DNA of 64,000 nucleotides from contig NZ_PGER01000001.1 of NCBI RefSeq assembly GCF_002797935.1, positions 3,658,001 to 3,722,000 of the forward strand, given 5' to 3'. Made by a program: the position numbers and the translations under genes. The notes under the pieces were generated by a model that saw only the letters and a list, made by a program, of their open reading frames with translations, was not told the origin of the DNA and made no database searches. Source of the DNA: Flavobacterium sp. 1. Lineage in GTDB: Bacteria; Bacteroidota; Bacteroidia; Flavobacteriales; Flavobacteriaceae. Below are positions 7,796-16,523 of this stretch, piece by piece. Numbering within the stretch: the stretch's first letter is position 1; each line of letters starts with the position of its first letter.

Positions 7796-7828
7796 AAAAA
7801 CCGTTGACAAATGTCAACGGTTTTTTTT
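7796..7828 (+). terminator. Terminator hairpin CCGTTGAC-AAAT-GTCAACGG (copy 1)
   Basis: A perfect 8-base stem with a four-base loop and flanking A/T tracts lies after the Crp/Fnr gene. It is one of a family of near-identical hairpins that end units in the 7.8-16 kb region. Confidence 0.9.
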
Positions 7829-7909
7829 ATCATATCTCATTGTGGCAAGCTGTGTCTTTGATACAACTTTGCCTTATCAAAATGAATTAAAATTTTAAAA
7901 AATAAAACA

Positions 7910-8917
7910 ATGAGTGATTTATCAAAAATGTCTAAAACAGTAGTTTTCCACGAAGCTGGGAAACCAGAAGTATTGAAAGTTGAACAAGTTGAAGTTGCTT
8001 TTCCAGCAGCACAAGAAGTACGAATTCAGGTTAAATCAATCGGAATTAACAGAGCCGATGCAATGTACCGTCAAGGAATGTATATCGAAAACCCTATTTT
8101 TCCAGCACAATTAGGCTATGAAGCCGCAGGAATTATTGAAGCTGTAGGTAACGAAGTTTCGCATTTGGCAGTGGGGGATGTAGTAAATGTGGTTCCGGGT
8201 TTTTCTTTACACAACTATGCTTCTTATGGCGAATATATTAATATGCCAGCGTATGCAGTGCACAAATATCCATCTAATTTGTCTTTTGACGAAGCGGCAT
8301 CTGTTTGGACAAGTTACTTAACAATATATGGTATAGTTGTGCATTCGGGTCAATTAAAAGCGGGACAATTTGTGGTAATTAATGCTGCTTCTAGTAGTGC
8401 AGGATTGGCAGCCATTCAAATTACAAACTACGTTGGAGGAATTGCAATTGCTCTAACTACTTCATCAAAGAAAAAAGAGGCATTATTAAAAGCGGGTGCA
8501 GCTCACGTAATTGTAACTTCCGAACAAGATATTGCAGCCGAAGTTTTAAAAATTACAGAAAATGTAGGTGCTCATTTAATTTTAGATCCTGTAGTAGGAG
8601 CAAAATTCAGCAATCTATTAAGTTCAGTTGCCGAAAACGGAAAAGTGTTTGTTTACGGTGCATTAAGTCACGAACCTGCCAGTTTTCCAGCATTTGATGT
8701 TTTGATGAAAACCCCAACTATTAGAGGCTATTCAGCTATTGAAGTAATGGGGAATATGGAAGTTTTAATACAAGCCATCACTTTTATTGATAAAGGATTA
8801 GCGGAAGAAAAATTGAAACCAGTTATCGATAAAGTTTTTAGTATTGATGATATTGTTGCTTCTCATAACTATTTAGAATCCAATCAACAATTTGGAAAAA
8901 TAGTAGTGAATATATAA
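7910..8917 (+). CDS. Zinc-independent alcohol dehydrogenase/quinone reductase (MDR superfamily)
   Basis: 335 residues of the medium-chain dehydrogenase family: an N-terminal GroES-like domain (IGINRADAMYRQGMY, YEAAGIIEAVG) and a Rossmann NADPH site (FVVINAASSSAGLAAIQI). Structural zinc cysteines are absent, pointing to quinone or enone reductase activity rather than zinc alcohol dehydrogenase. The probable role is reduction of reactive quinones or unsaturated carbonyls, with NADPH, in the cytoplasm. It is monocistronic, between two copies of the shared terminator. Confidence 0.88.
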   Translation: MSDLSKMSKTVVFHEAGKPEVLKVEQVEVAFPAAQEVRIQVKSIGINRADAMYRQGMYIENPIFPAQLGYEAAGIIEAVGNEVSHLAVGDVVNVVPGFSLHNYASYGEYINMPAYAVHKYPSNLSFDEAASVWTSYLTIYGIVVHSGQLKAGQFVVINAASSSAGLAAIQITNYVGGIAIALTTSSKKKEALLKAGAAHVIVTSEQDIAAEVLKITENVGAHLILDPVVGAKFSNLLSSVAENGKVFVYGALSHEPASFPAFDVLMKTPTIRGYSAIEVMGNMEVLIQAITFIDKGLAEEKLKPVIDKVFSIDDIVASHNYLESNQQFGKIVVNI

Positions 8918-8937
8918 TTGCATTTTAGCTATATCAA

Positions 8938-8970
8938 TAAAAACCGTTGACAAATGTCAACGGTTTTTTT
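8938..8970 (+). terminator. Terminator hairpin (copy 2)
   Basis: CCGTTGACAAATGTCAACGG (8944-8963), followed by seven T, ends the MDR gene. Identical in stem and loop to copy 1. Confidence 0.92.
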
Positions 8971-9017
8971 AGTATTTCAATCTATTTTTGAAAAATTAAA
9001 TAACTTAAAAATTTATT

Positions 9018-9635
9018 ATGAAAATTAAAACAACTTTAGAGGAAAGACGTTCTGTTAATTTTTTTGACACCTCAAAAAAAATAGAAAAATCAACATTGTC
9101 TGATATTATTAATTTAGCAGTATTAGCACCTTCAGCCTTTAATCTTCAACCTTGGAGGATAATTGTAGCTGAAAGTACAGAGGCAAAACAAAAATTAAAA
9201 ACATTATCAAATGATCAACCAAAAGTTTTGGAAGCATCTGCTTGCTTAATACTTATTGGAAATAAAAATGGCTGGGATAATACGAATCCTGTCTGGGATG
9301 AAATGCTTGTAAGTGTAGGTGGTAATCAAGAAATGGTTGATGGAGCCAAACAAGCAGCATCTTATTTATACGGTTCAACAGAAGATAACAAACTTAAATT
9401 TGCTGAAAGCAATGTTGGGTTATTGGCAATGTCAATAATGACGGCAGCAAAAGAATTTGGAGTAGATACGCATCCAATGAGCGGAATTAACTTTGAAGGA
9501 GTTCACAAAGAATTTGAATTACAGGAGCAAGAAACCGTAGTGATGACGATTTGTATGGGCTATTTTGACCAAACTAAAACATTATACCCGCGTCGTCCTC
9601 GACTTGGTTTTGACCAAATTGTAACTATTTTATAA
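9018..9635 (+). CDS. Nitroreductase family protein
   Basis: 205 residues of the FMN-dependent nitroreductase fold: an N-terminal RRSVNFFD phosphate-binding segment, APSAFNLQPWRIIV, a central insertion, and GLLAMSIMTAAKEFGVDTHPMSGI near the C-terminal FMN site. It would reduce nitro compounds, quinones or similar electrophiles with NAD(P)H. It is a single gene between terminator copies 2 and 3, and divergent/convergent neighbours suggest control within the electrophile-response island. Confidence 0.9.
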   Translation: MKIKTTLEERRSVNFFDTSKKIEKSTLSDIINLAVLAPSAFNLQPWRIIVAESTEAKQKLKTLSNDQPKVLEASACLILIGNKNGWDNTNPVWDEMLVSVGGNQEMVDGAKQAASYLYGSTEDNKLKFAESNVGLLAMSIMTAAKEFGVDTHPMSGINFEGVHKEFELQEQETVVMTICMGYFDQTKTLYPRRPRLGFDQIVTIL

Positions 9636-9658
9636 TTAGCTGCTTTCAATTTAAAAGC

Positions 9659-9692
9659 TAAAACCGTTGATAAATGTCAACGGTTTTTTTAT
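9659..9692 (+). terminator. Terminator hairpin (copy 3)
   Basis: CCGTTGATAAATGTCAACGG (9664-9683), followed by seven T. One base differs from copies 1 and 2 (C to T in the stem, giving a G-T pair). It ends the nitroreductase gene and faces the convergent HxlR gene. Confidence 0.9.
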
Positions 9693-9722
9693 GAAATATT
9701 AGGTACTGCAATAGCTTTTAAA

Positions 9723-10085
9723 CTAACATTCCATTGTCAATTGATTATGAACTTTACCCCACTCTGCCATAGCTTCTAAAACAGGTAGTAATGTTTTTCC
9801 CTTTTCAGACAAATAATATTCTACGTGTGGCGGAACAATTTCTTTTGCATCTCTCACAACCAAGCCATCAAGTTCTAACTGTTTTAGTTGTTGCGCCAGC
9901 ATTTTCTCTGTAGTGAATGTCAATATTTTTTTCAATTGCCCAAATCGCAATGGTTCATTTCGAAGTTGATATAGAATAATAGTTTTCCATCTTCCACCAA
10001 TCATTTCAATGGTAAAGGACATTGGACATTTAGTAAGGACATTATTGTTTAAGCTATTGGTTGAATTCTCTTTTCTCTTTGCCAT
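9723..10085 (-). CDS. HxlR-family transcriptional regulator (2)
   Basis: 120 residues with the HxlR signature (MIGGRWKTIILYQL, LRFGQLKKILTFTTEKMLAQQLKQLE, PPHVEYYLSEKG). A single cysteine precedes the first helix (TKCPMSF), the position used for redox sensing in HypR/YodB-like members of the family. It is divergent from the NmrA-like operon at 10175, its likely target. The intergenic region contains AGGTA and TACCT half sites about 27 bases apart. Confidence 0.9.
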   Translation of the reverse strand: MAKRKENSTNSLNNNVLTKCPMSFTIEMIGGRWKTIILYQLRNEPLRFGQLKKILTFTTEKMLAQQLKQLELDGLVVRDAKEIVPPHVEYYLSEKGKTLLPVLEAMAEWGKVHNQLTMEC

Positions 10086-10134
10086 TTTTACGCTTACTTT
10101 TTAGGTAGTACTTGTTTTTATAATAGTGCAAATA

Positions 10135-10142
10135 TACCTTTG
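10135..10142 (+). promoter_or_regulatory. Candidate Bacteroidota -7 element TACCTTTG
   Basis: TACCTTTG matches TAnnTTTG and lies about 32 bases upstream of the ATG at 10175. A TTG about 20 bases further upstream could serve as the -33 part. It falls inside the AGGTA/TACCT pair, so HxlR binding would block it. Confidence 0.45.
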
Positions 10143-10174
10143 TATTATTAAAAATCAAATAAAAATAAAAAACT

Positions 10175-10825
10175 ATGAAAGTATTATTAATTGGAGGAAC
10201 GGGCAACATTGGTCAGCGAATATTAAAAGAAGCTCTGGATAAAGAGTATGAAGTAACCGCAGTACAACGCAAACCAGAGGCATTAGAATTGAAACACCCA
10301 AATTTAACAGTAATCAAAGGCGACTTGTTGAACGAGGCAGAATTACCGTCTTTAATAGCTGGTAAAGATGTTGTTGTATCTGCAATATCACTTTATGCAG
10401 GACTATCACCTGAACAGTTTAAAAAAGCACACCAAAACCTTATTGATGCTTTAAAAAAACAACCGCAAACAAGAATTATTGCCGTGGGAGGAGGTACCAA
10501 TAATGAGGTTGCACCAGGCGTAAGAATGTTGGATGTTGAAGATATTATGAAAAATATTCCAGAAGAATACAAGCCTTCGATTTTTGCACACGGTGAAGTG
10601 CAGAAATTATATGAAGCTTCAGGACTGGAAAACTGGACATATTTTAACCCCGCAGCAATGATACAAGCAGGCGAACGCACAGGTAAATTCAGGTTAGGAA
10701 CTACTAATCTGGTTGCTGACGAAAACGGTGCAAGCTCTATTTCATTCGAAGATTATGCAGTTGCATTAGTGGATGAAATCAAAAATAAGCAATTTGTAGG
10801 CAAACCATTTACCATTGGTTATTAA
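10175..10825 (+). CDS. NAD(P)-binding NmrA/SDR-like protein
   Basis: 216 residues starting KVLLIGGTGNIGQRIL, a Rossmann glycine motif for NAD(P). The body (VIKGDLLNEAELPSLIAGKDVVVSAIS, FAHGEVQKLYEASGLENWTYFNPAAM) matches atypical SDRs of the NmrA/YwnB type, which act as redox sensors or quinone/imine reductases. The gene is divergent from an HxlR regulator and followed by two NTF2-like genes with 20- and 6-base gaps, forming a three-gene operon that ends at terminator copy 4. Confidence 0.87.
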   Translation: MKVLLIGGTGNIGQRILKEALDKEYEVTAVQRKPEALELKHPNLTVIKGDLLNEAELPSLIAGKDVVVSAISLYAGLSPEQFKKAHQNLIDALKKQPQTRIIAVGGGTNNEVAPGVRMLDVEDIMKNIPEEYKPSIFAHGEVQKLYEASGLENWTYFNPAAMIQAGERTGKFRLGTTNLVADENGASSISFEDYAVALVDEIKNKQFVGKPFTIGY

Positions 10826-10846
10826 ATCAAATCATTATAAAATAAA

Positions 10847-11206
10847 ATGGAAAATAAATTAGAACAATTACTGGTTCATCATTTAAACGAAATTTGGAAT
10901 CAGCGTGACGAAACACTTCGGCTTACAGCTATTGAAAAATTTTATACGAAGGACTTTACGTTATTTGAAGAAGGCGAAAACGTAACAGGTTATGATGCTA
11001 TAAATCATAAAGTAAGTACACTTTTAAATAGTTTTCCTCCCATTTTTTCTATAAAGCAATTAAAACCAATTGGTATTAATAACAATATAGGAAAATTAGA
11101 TTGGGGTGTTGGTCCAGAGGGTGCTCCTCCAGTAGCAACAGGTACAGACATCGTAATTTTTGAAAACGGAAAAATAAAATCATTATATGTATTTCTAAAT
11201 AAATAA
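10847..11206 (+). CDS. NTF2-like/SnoaL family protein
   Basis: 119 residues, cytoplasmic, with the NTF2-like start (LVHHLNEIWNQRDETLRLTAIEKFYTKDFTLFEEGENVTGYDAINHKV) and terminal strands (VATGTDIVIFENGKIKSLYVFL). It is second in the operon after the NmrA-like reductase. Members often catalyse small-molecule isomerisation or just bind ligands; no catalytic pair can be assigned from sequence alone. Confidence 0.82.
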   Translation: MENKLEQLLVHHLNEIWNQRDETLRLTAIEKFYTKDFTLFEEGENVTGYDAINHKVSTLLNSFPPIFSIKQLKPIGINNNIGKLDWGVGPEGAPPVATGTDIVIFENGKIKSLYVFLNK

Positions 11207-11212
11207 AATAAA

Positions 11213-11671
11213 ATGGAAAAAATCGTAAATTTAAGTGATGTTAAGGCTGTTCGCAATATGAACAACATCATCAACCTTCACGAAATGATGATTAACCAAA
11301 GAAAGCCAGACGAAGCTGTAGCAGAATTTTTAGATCCTGAATATATCCAACACGACCCTTTATTGGAAACAGGTGCAGCAGGTTTAGCAAAATTCTTCAA
11401 ACAAGTAATAGATGAACATCCTACTGCTAGTTGGACGGGACAACGAATTATAGCTGCTGACGATTTTGTGTGGGTTCATTCTAACTTCCGAAACATCTTT
11501 AATGATGACCCAAATGATACAGGTATTGCCGGGGTAGATATTTTTAAAATGAACGATGAAGGAAAAGCCATTGAACATTGGGAAGTGCTGCAACTTGTTG
11601 GCACACCAGATAATGCAGCACCGTGGGTGTCACCCAATCTGAAAGCCTCCAATACAAATGGTATATTTTAA
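11213..11671 (+). CDS. SnoaL-like polyketide-cyclase family protein
   Basis: 152 residues. YIQHDPLLETGAAGLAKFF and FVWVHSNFRNIFNDD..GIAGVDIFKMNDEGKAIEHWEVLQLV are typical of the SnoaL-like group in which HDP and EHW motifs line the pocket. It is third gene of the HxlR-controlled operon, 6 bases after the previous gene. It is of normal length and ends before terminator copy 4. Its substrate is unknown. Confidence 0.85.
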   Translation: MEKIVNLSDVKAVRNMNNIINLHEMMINQRKPDEAVAEFLDPEYIQHDPLLETGAAGLAKFFKQVIDEHPTASWTGQRIIAADDFVWVHSNFRNIFNDDPNDTGIAGVDIFKMNDEGKAIEHWEVLQLVGTPDNAAPWVSPNLKASNTNGIF

Positions 11672-11720
11672 ATTGTGCAAAAGTACTCTAATTTTCATTT
11701 TGTAAATTCAACAACTTAAT

Positions 11721-11752
11721 CTAAACCGTTGACAAAATGTCAACGGTTTTTT
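11721..11752 (+). terminator. Terminator hairpin (copy 4)
   Basis: CCGTTGAC-AAAAT-GTCAACGG (11726-11746) and a T tract end the NmrA/NTF2 operon. The stem is identical to copy 1 with one extra loop base. Confidence 0.9.
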
Positions 11753-11847
11753 ATCAAATAACATAGTTTTGGCTAGGAGTTTTTAAAGGTTTTAGCAACA
11801 TTAGTATTAATTCTTCCAATGAGTCCTGCTAAAATTAAATGCTTGAG

Positions 11848-12216
11848 TTAGTTATTTATTTTTGCAGTCCCTTGCTTGAGCGTCTCTTTATGTTTTTTGC
11901 CCCAGTCATTAAGCATTAGTATTATATCTACAAGCGATTCACAATACTTTGTAATAGAATATTCAACAGTAATAGGTTTAGTATTTTTAGCTTCTCTGAC
12001 TATTAGCATATTAATTTCAAGTTCTGCCAATTCTTTAGATAATATACGGGGAGAAATTCCTAATAAACGAGACAGTTGATTAAACTGCATTTTCCCGTCT
12101 TTAAGCAAAACGGTTATTAAAGGTAATTTCCATTTCCCACCAATGACAGTAAGTGTATCATTCAATGCTACGCGTATTTTTTGGCACTCTTCAAAATCAT
12201 CTGATAGGTTACTCAT
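11848..12216 (-). CDS. HxlR-family transcriptional regulator (3)
   Basis: 122 residues, HxlR fold (VIGGKWKLPLITVLLKDGKMQFNQLSRLLGISPRILSKELAELEIN, PITVEYSITKY). One cysteine, in FEECQKIR, precedes the winged helix. It is divergent from the amidohydrolase gene at 12394. Together with the other two HxlR genes it suggests stepwise assembly of electrophile-inducible units. Confidence 0.9.
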   Translation of the reverse strand: MSNLSDDFEECQKIRVALNDTLTVIGGKWKLPLITVLLKDGKMQFNQLSRLLGISPRILSKELAELEINMLIVREAKNTKPITVEYSITKYCESLVDIILMLNDWGKKHKETLKQGTAKINN

Positions 12217-12393
12217 TTTTATAAGTTTATAAGTTTCATTACTATTTTAACAATAAACAAACTTACCTTATAATATTAAATAAACGAAATACTATTGTAA
12301 AGAGAAGTACTATTCTTTTTGTAACCCATAGAATTAACAGATAATATTCTATCTAAATTCGAACTTTATTAATCACAACTATAAATTTAAATT

Positions 12394-14181
12394 ATGAAAA
12401 AAATAAGTGTTTTAATAGCTATTATGTTTATCATAAGTAGTAGAGCACAGTCACCACAACCTTTTATAGGTGCGGATATGATTGTATTTAATGCCAAAAT
12501 AACTACGGGAAGTCTTTCACTACCCGAAGCTTCTGCACTAGCGGTCAAAAGAGGCAGGATTTATGCAGTAGGTACAGACGCTGAAATTCTCATTCTAAAA
12601 GACAACAGTACAAAATTAATAGATGCCGGCGGGAAGCGTTTGATACCTGGTATAAACGATGCACATACCCACGTACTGAACGAAAGAAGCTATAACTATA
12701 CCTTAAGATGGGATGGCGTACCAACCTTAAAACGGGCATTGGAAATGCTGACCGAGCAAGCAGCAAGAACGCCCGAAGGGCAATGGGTAAAAGTAATTGG
12801 CGGATGGTCGCCCTACCAGTTTAAGGAAAACCGATTTCCAACGATAGAAGAGATTAAAAAAGCAGTTCCAAACAGACCAACGATTGTGCAATACGCATAC
12901 AACAGGGCGTATTTAAATGATTTGGCGATGAAAGCCCTTGGAGTGGGAACCAGCCGTCTTCCTTCCGTGCCGGGAACGGAGCTTGAAAAAGATAAAAAAG
13001 GCAATTACACTGGCGTGATACGAGGCAATACTTTTTTCTTCGTTTCACTGGAATTTATGGAACCGCAAGCTAATGCAGAAGAACAGCTGAATTCACTTAT
13101 TTATGTAATAAACGATATGAATCGCTTTGGTGTTACTTCTGCCGTAGATGCTGCCAGTATGATTTCATATCCGCAAGGGCACACCGAGATAGATTTATTA
13201 GCCCGTGAAAATAAGCTGAACATCAGGTTTCCTTTTATCGACCTCCAATTTGGAGATGTTAGCAGTCCATCTTTGATCGATGCAGAAATTAATGCGATTA
13301 CAAAAAAATCGCCCGTAAGTCCGGGAGAGAACCTGCATCCCACAATGGCACACGGGCACGAATATGAAGGTACGGGCGAAGTGTTGAGGCTGGAACTACA
13401 CGACCACGAAAATTTTGATAAGCCTGCTATTATTATTGATAAGGACACGATGCGTTATTACATCGAGAAAGATATAACCAAACTTGTACAGAGAAGAATC
13501 CCTTTTCGTATGCACATCAGTTACAACGAAAACATTACGCCTTTTTTAGATGCCTTGGAAAATATTAATAGAAAGATACCATTGGACGGTTTGCGTTGGA
13601 GCATAGAACACGCAGAAACAATAACACCTGAAAATATTGCCAGAGTGAAAAAATTAGGCGGTGGTATTTCGCTTGATACAAAAATGGCACTACACGGTGA
13701 AGGATTTATTAAGACTTATGGGCTTGAAAAAGCTTTGTATACACCTAGATTGAGAGAGCTTGTAAACAGTGGCATACCGCTAACAATGACCACCGACGCA
13801 TTCAGGGCATCTACTTACAATCCGTGGGTTGGCATCAGCTGGATGATTACCGGAAAATCGGTTTCAGGAACTGAAATACTGGCAAAAGACAACCGTTTAA
13901 CAAGAGAAGAAGCCCTTAAATTGTTTACTTATGGACCAACTTGGTTTGAGCAAACTGAAAATGAAATGGGTAAAATTGTTCCGGGCAATCTGGCAGATTT
14001 TGTACTGCTAAACAAAGACTATTTTACAATACCGGAAGATGAAATAAAAACGATTTCTTCTGCATTAACGGTTGTTGACGGCAGAGTAGTCTTTGGTACA
14101 GGAAATTACAGTAACCTAGCTCCAAAATTACCAGCGATACTTCCGGCTTGGTCACCACTAAAATATTTTGGAGGCTATTAA
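12394..14181 (+). CDS. Secreted amidohydrolase, YtcJ-like
   Basis: 595 residues with an N-terminal signal peptide (KKISVLIAIMFIISSRAQS). Amidohydrolase-superfamily metal ligands are visible: D-A-H-T-H in GINDAHTHV, HIS in FRMHISYN, EHAET, and TTDAFR for the catalytic aspartate. Ends with GKIVPGNLADFVLLNKD, the usual composite-domain closure. YtcJ-like enzymes hydrolyse N-substituted formamides and related amides. It is divergent from HxlR regulator 3 and followed at 81 bases by yceI, so both may be induced together. Confidence 0.88.
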   Translation: MKKISVLIAIMFIISSRAQSPQPFIGADMIVFNAKITTGSLSLPEASALAVKRGRIYAVGTDAEILILKDNSTKLIDAGGKRLIPGINDAHTHVLNERSYNYTLRWDGVPTLKRALEMLTEQAARTPEGQWVKVIGGWSPYQFKENRFPTIEEIKKAVPNRPTIVQYAYNRAYLNDLAMKALGVGTSRLPSVPGTELEKDKKGNYTGVIRGNTFFFVSLEFMEPQANAEEQLNSLIYVINDMNRFGVTSAVDAASMISYPQGHTEIDLLARENKLNIRFPFIDLQFGDVSSPSLIDAEINAITKKSPVSPGENLHPTMAHGHEYEGTGEVLRLELHDHENFDKPAIIIDKDTMRYYIEKDITKLVQRRIPFRMHISYNENITPFLDALENINRKIPLDGLRWSIEHAETITPENIARVKKLGGGISLDTKMALHGEGFIKTYGLEKALYTPRLRELVNSGIPLTMTTDAFRASTYNPWVGISWMITGKSVSGTEILAKDNRLTREEALKLFTYGPTWFEQTENEMGKIVPGNLADFVLLNKDYFTIPEDEIKTISSALTVVDGRVVFGTGNYSNLAPKLPAILPAWSPLKYFGGY

Positions 14182-14262
14182 CAACTAACATTGCAAGCAG
14201 AGAAATCCTGCGATGTTGAAGCATTTTTTAGAATCAATACATAAAAATCAAAGAATTTAATT

Positions 14263-14835
14263 ATGAAAAAGTTATTGTCAATTTTAATAGTTGCTTTATT
14301 AAGCACGCAGGTTTTTGCACAAAACACTTGGAAGGTAGATCCGTATCACGCAAAATTAACCTTTAGCGTTACGCACCTTGGCATCTCCGATGTAGCAGGT
14401 TTATTCAAGAAATTTGATGTAACCATCACTACGGGAAAGGCAGATTTTAGCGATGCGGTTTTTGAACTTTCCACAGACGTTGCCAGCATTAACACAGAAG
14501 TGGAAATGAGAGATGATGATTTAAGGTCTGCTAACTTTTTTGAAGTAGAAAAATATCCAAAAATGACTTTTAAAAGCACCTCCATAAAGAAAATCAGCAA
14601 AAATAAATACAAGCTTGCAGGGAATCTAACCCTTCACGGCATTACAAAGCCTGTAACAATGGATTTATGGTTTAGAGGTACGGCTGAAAACCCACTGAAC
14701 AAAGTAACATCTGCAGGTTTTCAATTAATGGGAAGTTTAAAACGTTCCGACTTTGGCATCGGACCCAAATTTCTTCCGTCTTTTATAGGAGATAAAGTAA
14801 ATATAAGAGTGGATAGTGAGTTTATTAAAAAATAA
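14263..14835 (+). CDS. YceI-family lipocalin-like periplasmic protein
   Basis: 190 residues with a signal peptide (MKKLLSILIVALLSTQVFA) and the YceI fold: WKVDPYHAKLTFSVTHLGISDVAGLFKKF, then MRDDDLRSANFFEVEKYPKMTFKSTSI and LTLHGITKPVTM. Family members bind isoprenoid-type lipids such as polyprenols or quinones in a long beta barrel. It follows the amidohydrolase on the same strand and is closed by terminator copy 5. Confidence 0.92.
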   Translation: MKKLLSILIVALLSTQVFAQNTWKVDPYHAKLTFSVTHLGISDVAGLFKKFDVTITTGKADFSDAVFELSTDVASINTEVEMRDDDLRSANFFEVEKYPKMTFKSTSIKKISKNKYKLAGNLTLHGITKPVTMDLWFRGTAENPLNKVTSAGFQLMGSLKRSDFGIGPKFLPSFIGDKVNIRVDSEFIKK

Positions 14836-14845
14836 AATTGCGAAG

Positions 14846-14871
14846 AATCTGTTGATGAAAATCAACAGATT
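14846..14871 (+). terminator. Terminator-like hairpin (copy 5, diverged)
   Basis: AATCTGTTGAT-GAAA-ATCAACAGATT is an 11-base stem with a short T-rich tail after yceI. It shares the CxGTTGA...TCAACxG core with the other copies but has diverged at the stem base. Confidence 0.7.
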
Positions 14872-14938
14872 TAATTATCATTTATCATCATTTTAAGCAA
14901 GTCTTTGGTGGTAATTTTAATTTTTAAATAAATGTAAT

Positions 14939-15853
14939 ATGATTGAAACAGTTATAGAAGCCCGACAGGCAATAATAAGCCCCGGATTTTCCGTCAAACG
15001 AATTCTTCCTTTTCGATTAAAGAGAATGCTTGGGCCTTTCATTTTTATGGACCACGGTGGCCCAATTAGCGTGCCAGCAACTCCAAATTTAGATGTTTTG
15101 CCACACCCTCATATTGGCCTATCAACCGTAAGTTATTTACTTGGGGGCAATGTTAATCTAACACACAGGGATAGCCTTGGTGTGGAGCAATTGATAAAGC
15201 CCGGAGAGGTAAACTGGATGACTGCAGGGAAAGGCATAGCCCATAGCGAACGTTTTGAAGACCCGGCAATACTGGCTGGTGGCGGGCTAGAAATGATTCA
15301 AACCTGGGTAGCACTTCCTGAAAAAGACGAGGAAGCAGATCCCTCATTCAAAAACTACATGGCAGAAGAATTACCGATTTTTACCGATAAGGGGATTTGG
15401 ATGCGCTTGATAGCTGGTGACGCTTATGGTCTAACAAGCCACGTTAAAACCAGTTCGCCCTTGTTTTACCTGCACGTTGTTCTTGACCAAGGTACCAAGT
15501 TTGCAATGCCGAAGGAACATAGTGAAAGAGGTGCGTATATTGTTAAAGGTAGCGTTGAAGTTCAAGGTGTTACTTATCACGAAGGGCAGTTATTGGTATT
15601 TACCAAGGGGGCTGATACTTTGCTCATTGCAAAACAAAATACCACTTTAATGTTGTTGGGCGGTGAGCACATTGGCGACCGCTACATCTGGTGGAACTTT
15701 GTATCAAGCCGTAAAGAACGAATCGAGCAAGCCAAGGAAGACTGGAAACAAGGTAGAATTCTTTTGCCTCCCACAGATAATAAAGAGTTTGTGCCGCTGC
15801 CCGAAGATAATTCAAAACCAGCCGGAGGCCCGCCTCCCGGAGCACTTTCCTGA
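14939..15853 (+). CDS. Pirin family protein (1)
   Basis: 304 residues, bicupin. The N-terminal cupin carries the metal-binding pattern HPHIGLSTVSYLL ... HRD ... MTAGKGIAHSER, with the three histidines and glutamate of pirin. The C-terminal cupin begins near YLHVVLDQGTKFAMP and ends with a proline-rich tail. Pirins of this type (YhhW-like) oxidise quercetin-like quinols or act as redox sensors. It is a single gene between two terminators and one of two pirins 670 bases apart. Confidence 0.92.
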   Translation: MIETVIEARQAIISPGFSVKRILPFRLKRMLGPFIFMDHGGPISVPATPNLDVLPHPHIGLSTVSYLLGGNVNLTHRDSLGVEQLIKPGEVNWMTAGKGIAHSERFEDPAILAGGGLEMIQTWVALPEKDEEADPSFKNYMAEELPIFTDKGIWMRLIAGDAYGLTSHVKTSSPLFYLHVVLDQGTKFAMPKEHSERGAYIVKGSVEVQGVTYHEGQLLVFTKGADTLLIAKQNTTLMLLGGEHIGDRYIWWNFVSSRKERIEQAKEDWKQGRILLPPTDNKEFVPLPEDNSKPAGGPPPGALS

Positions 15854-15930
15854 TAAAGCTAAAGCAATTTCAATTTCTATAGTTTACACTAAATTTTCGG
15901 ATAATTTAAATTATAGTATCGTCTAATTTC

Positions 15931-15965
15931 AAAAAACGTTGACATATATCAATGTTTTTTTTTAT
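15931..15965 (+). terminator. Terminator hairpin (copy 6, diverged)
   Basis: AAAACGTTGA-catata-TCAATGTTTT, followed by a long T tract, ends the first pirin gene. The downstream TATCATATC.CAT sequence resembles that after copy 1, suggesting a duplicated terminator-promoter segment. Confidence 0.8.
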
Positions 15966-16049
15966 CATATCGCATCGCTTTAAGGGTTAGTTCTATCGCA
16001 ATTTTACATTATAAAACAAACAACAAATTAACCTTAAAAATTAGAAAAA

Positions 16050-16406
16050 ATGAACAAGAACAAAATTATTTACTGGGCTACAACTGGAATTATTTGTGCT
16101 ATGATGGTATTTAGTGCTTACGGATATTTTTCAAATCCAGATATGAAAGCGGCATTCGTCCATTTAGGTTTTCCCGATTATTTCAGAATTGAACTTGGAG
16201 TTCTCAAAATTTTAGGAGCTTTAGCATTAATTCTTCCAATGGTTCCAGCTAAAATCAAATCCTTCGCTTATTTCGGATTTGCATTGACCTTTGTTTCTGC
16301 ATTTATTGCGCATACAGCAAGTGGTGATCCAATGTCTGTGGCAGTTGCACCGATTATCTTTTTAGTGATTTTGGGAGTATCTAATTACTATCAGGATAAA
16401 ATTTAA
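16050..16406 (+). CDS. DoxX-like family membrane protein
   Basis: 118 residues with four hydrophobic segments (about 7-25, 45-63, 69-88, 95-112), the DoxX-like four-helix pattern: FVHLGFPDYFRIELGVLKILGALALI and PAKIKSFAYFGFALTFVSAFIAHTASGDP. DoxX-like proteins are associated with thiol or quinone redox at the membrane. It lies upstream of pirin 2 and OYE and may form a transcript with them. Confidence 0.9.
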   Translation: MNKNKIIYWATTGIICAMMVFSAYGYFSNPDMKAAFVHLGFPDYFRIELGVLKILGALALILPMVPAKIKSFAYFGFALTFVSAFIAHTASGDPMSVAVAPIIFLVILGVSNYYQDKI

Positions 16407-16523
16407 GAAATAAAATATCCACTAACAAAAAGTTTACGTAAGCAAAAAGCAACAGCTAAAAAGACAACTCAAATTAGCGATGAATATTCAAATAAGGTCG
16501 CTCAAAAAACAAATCCTATACCT

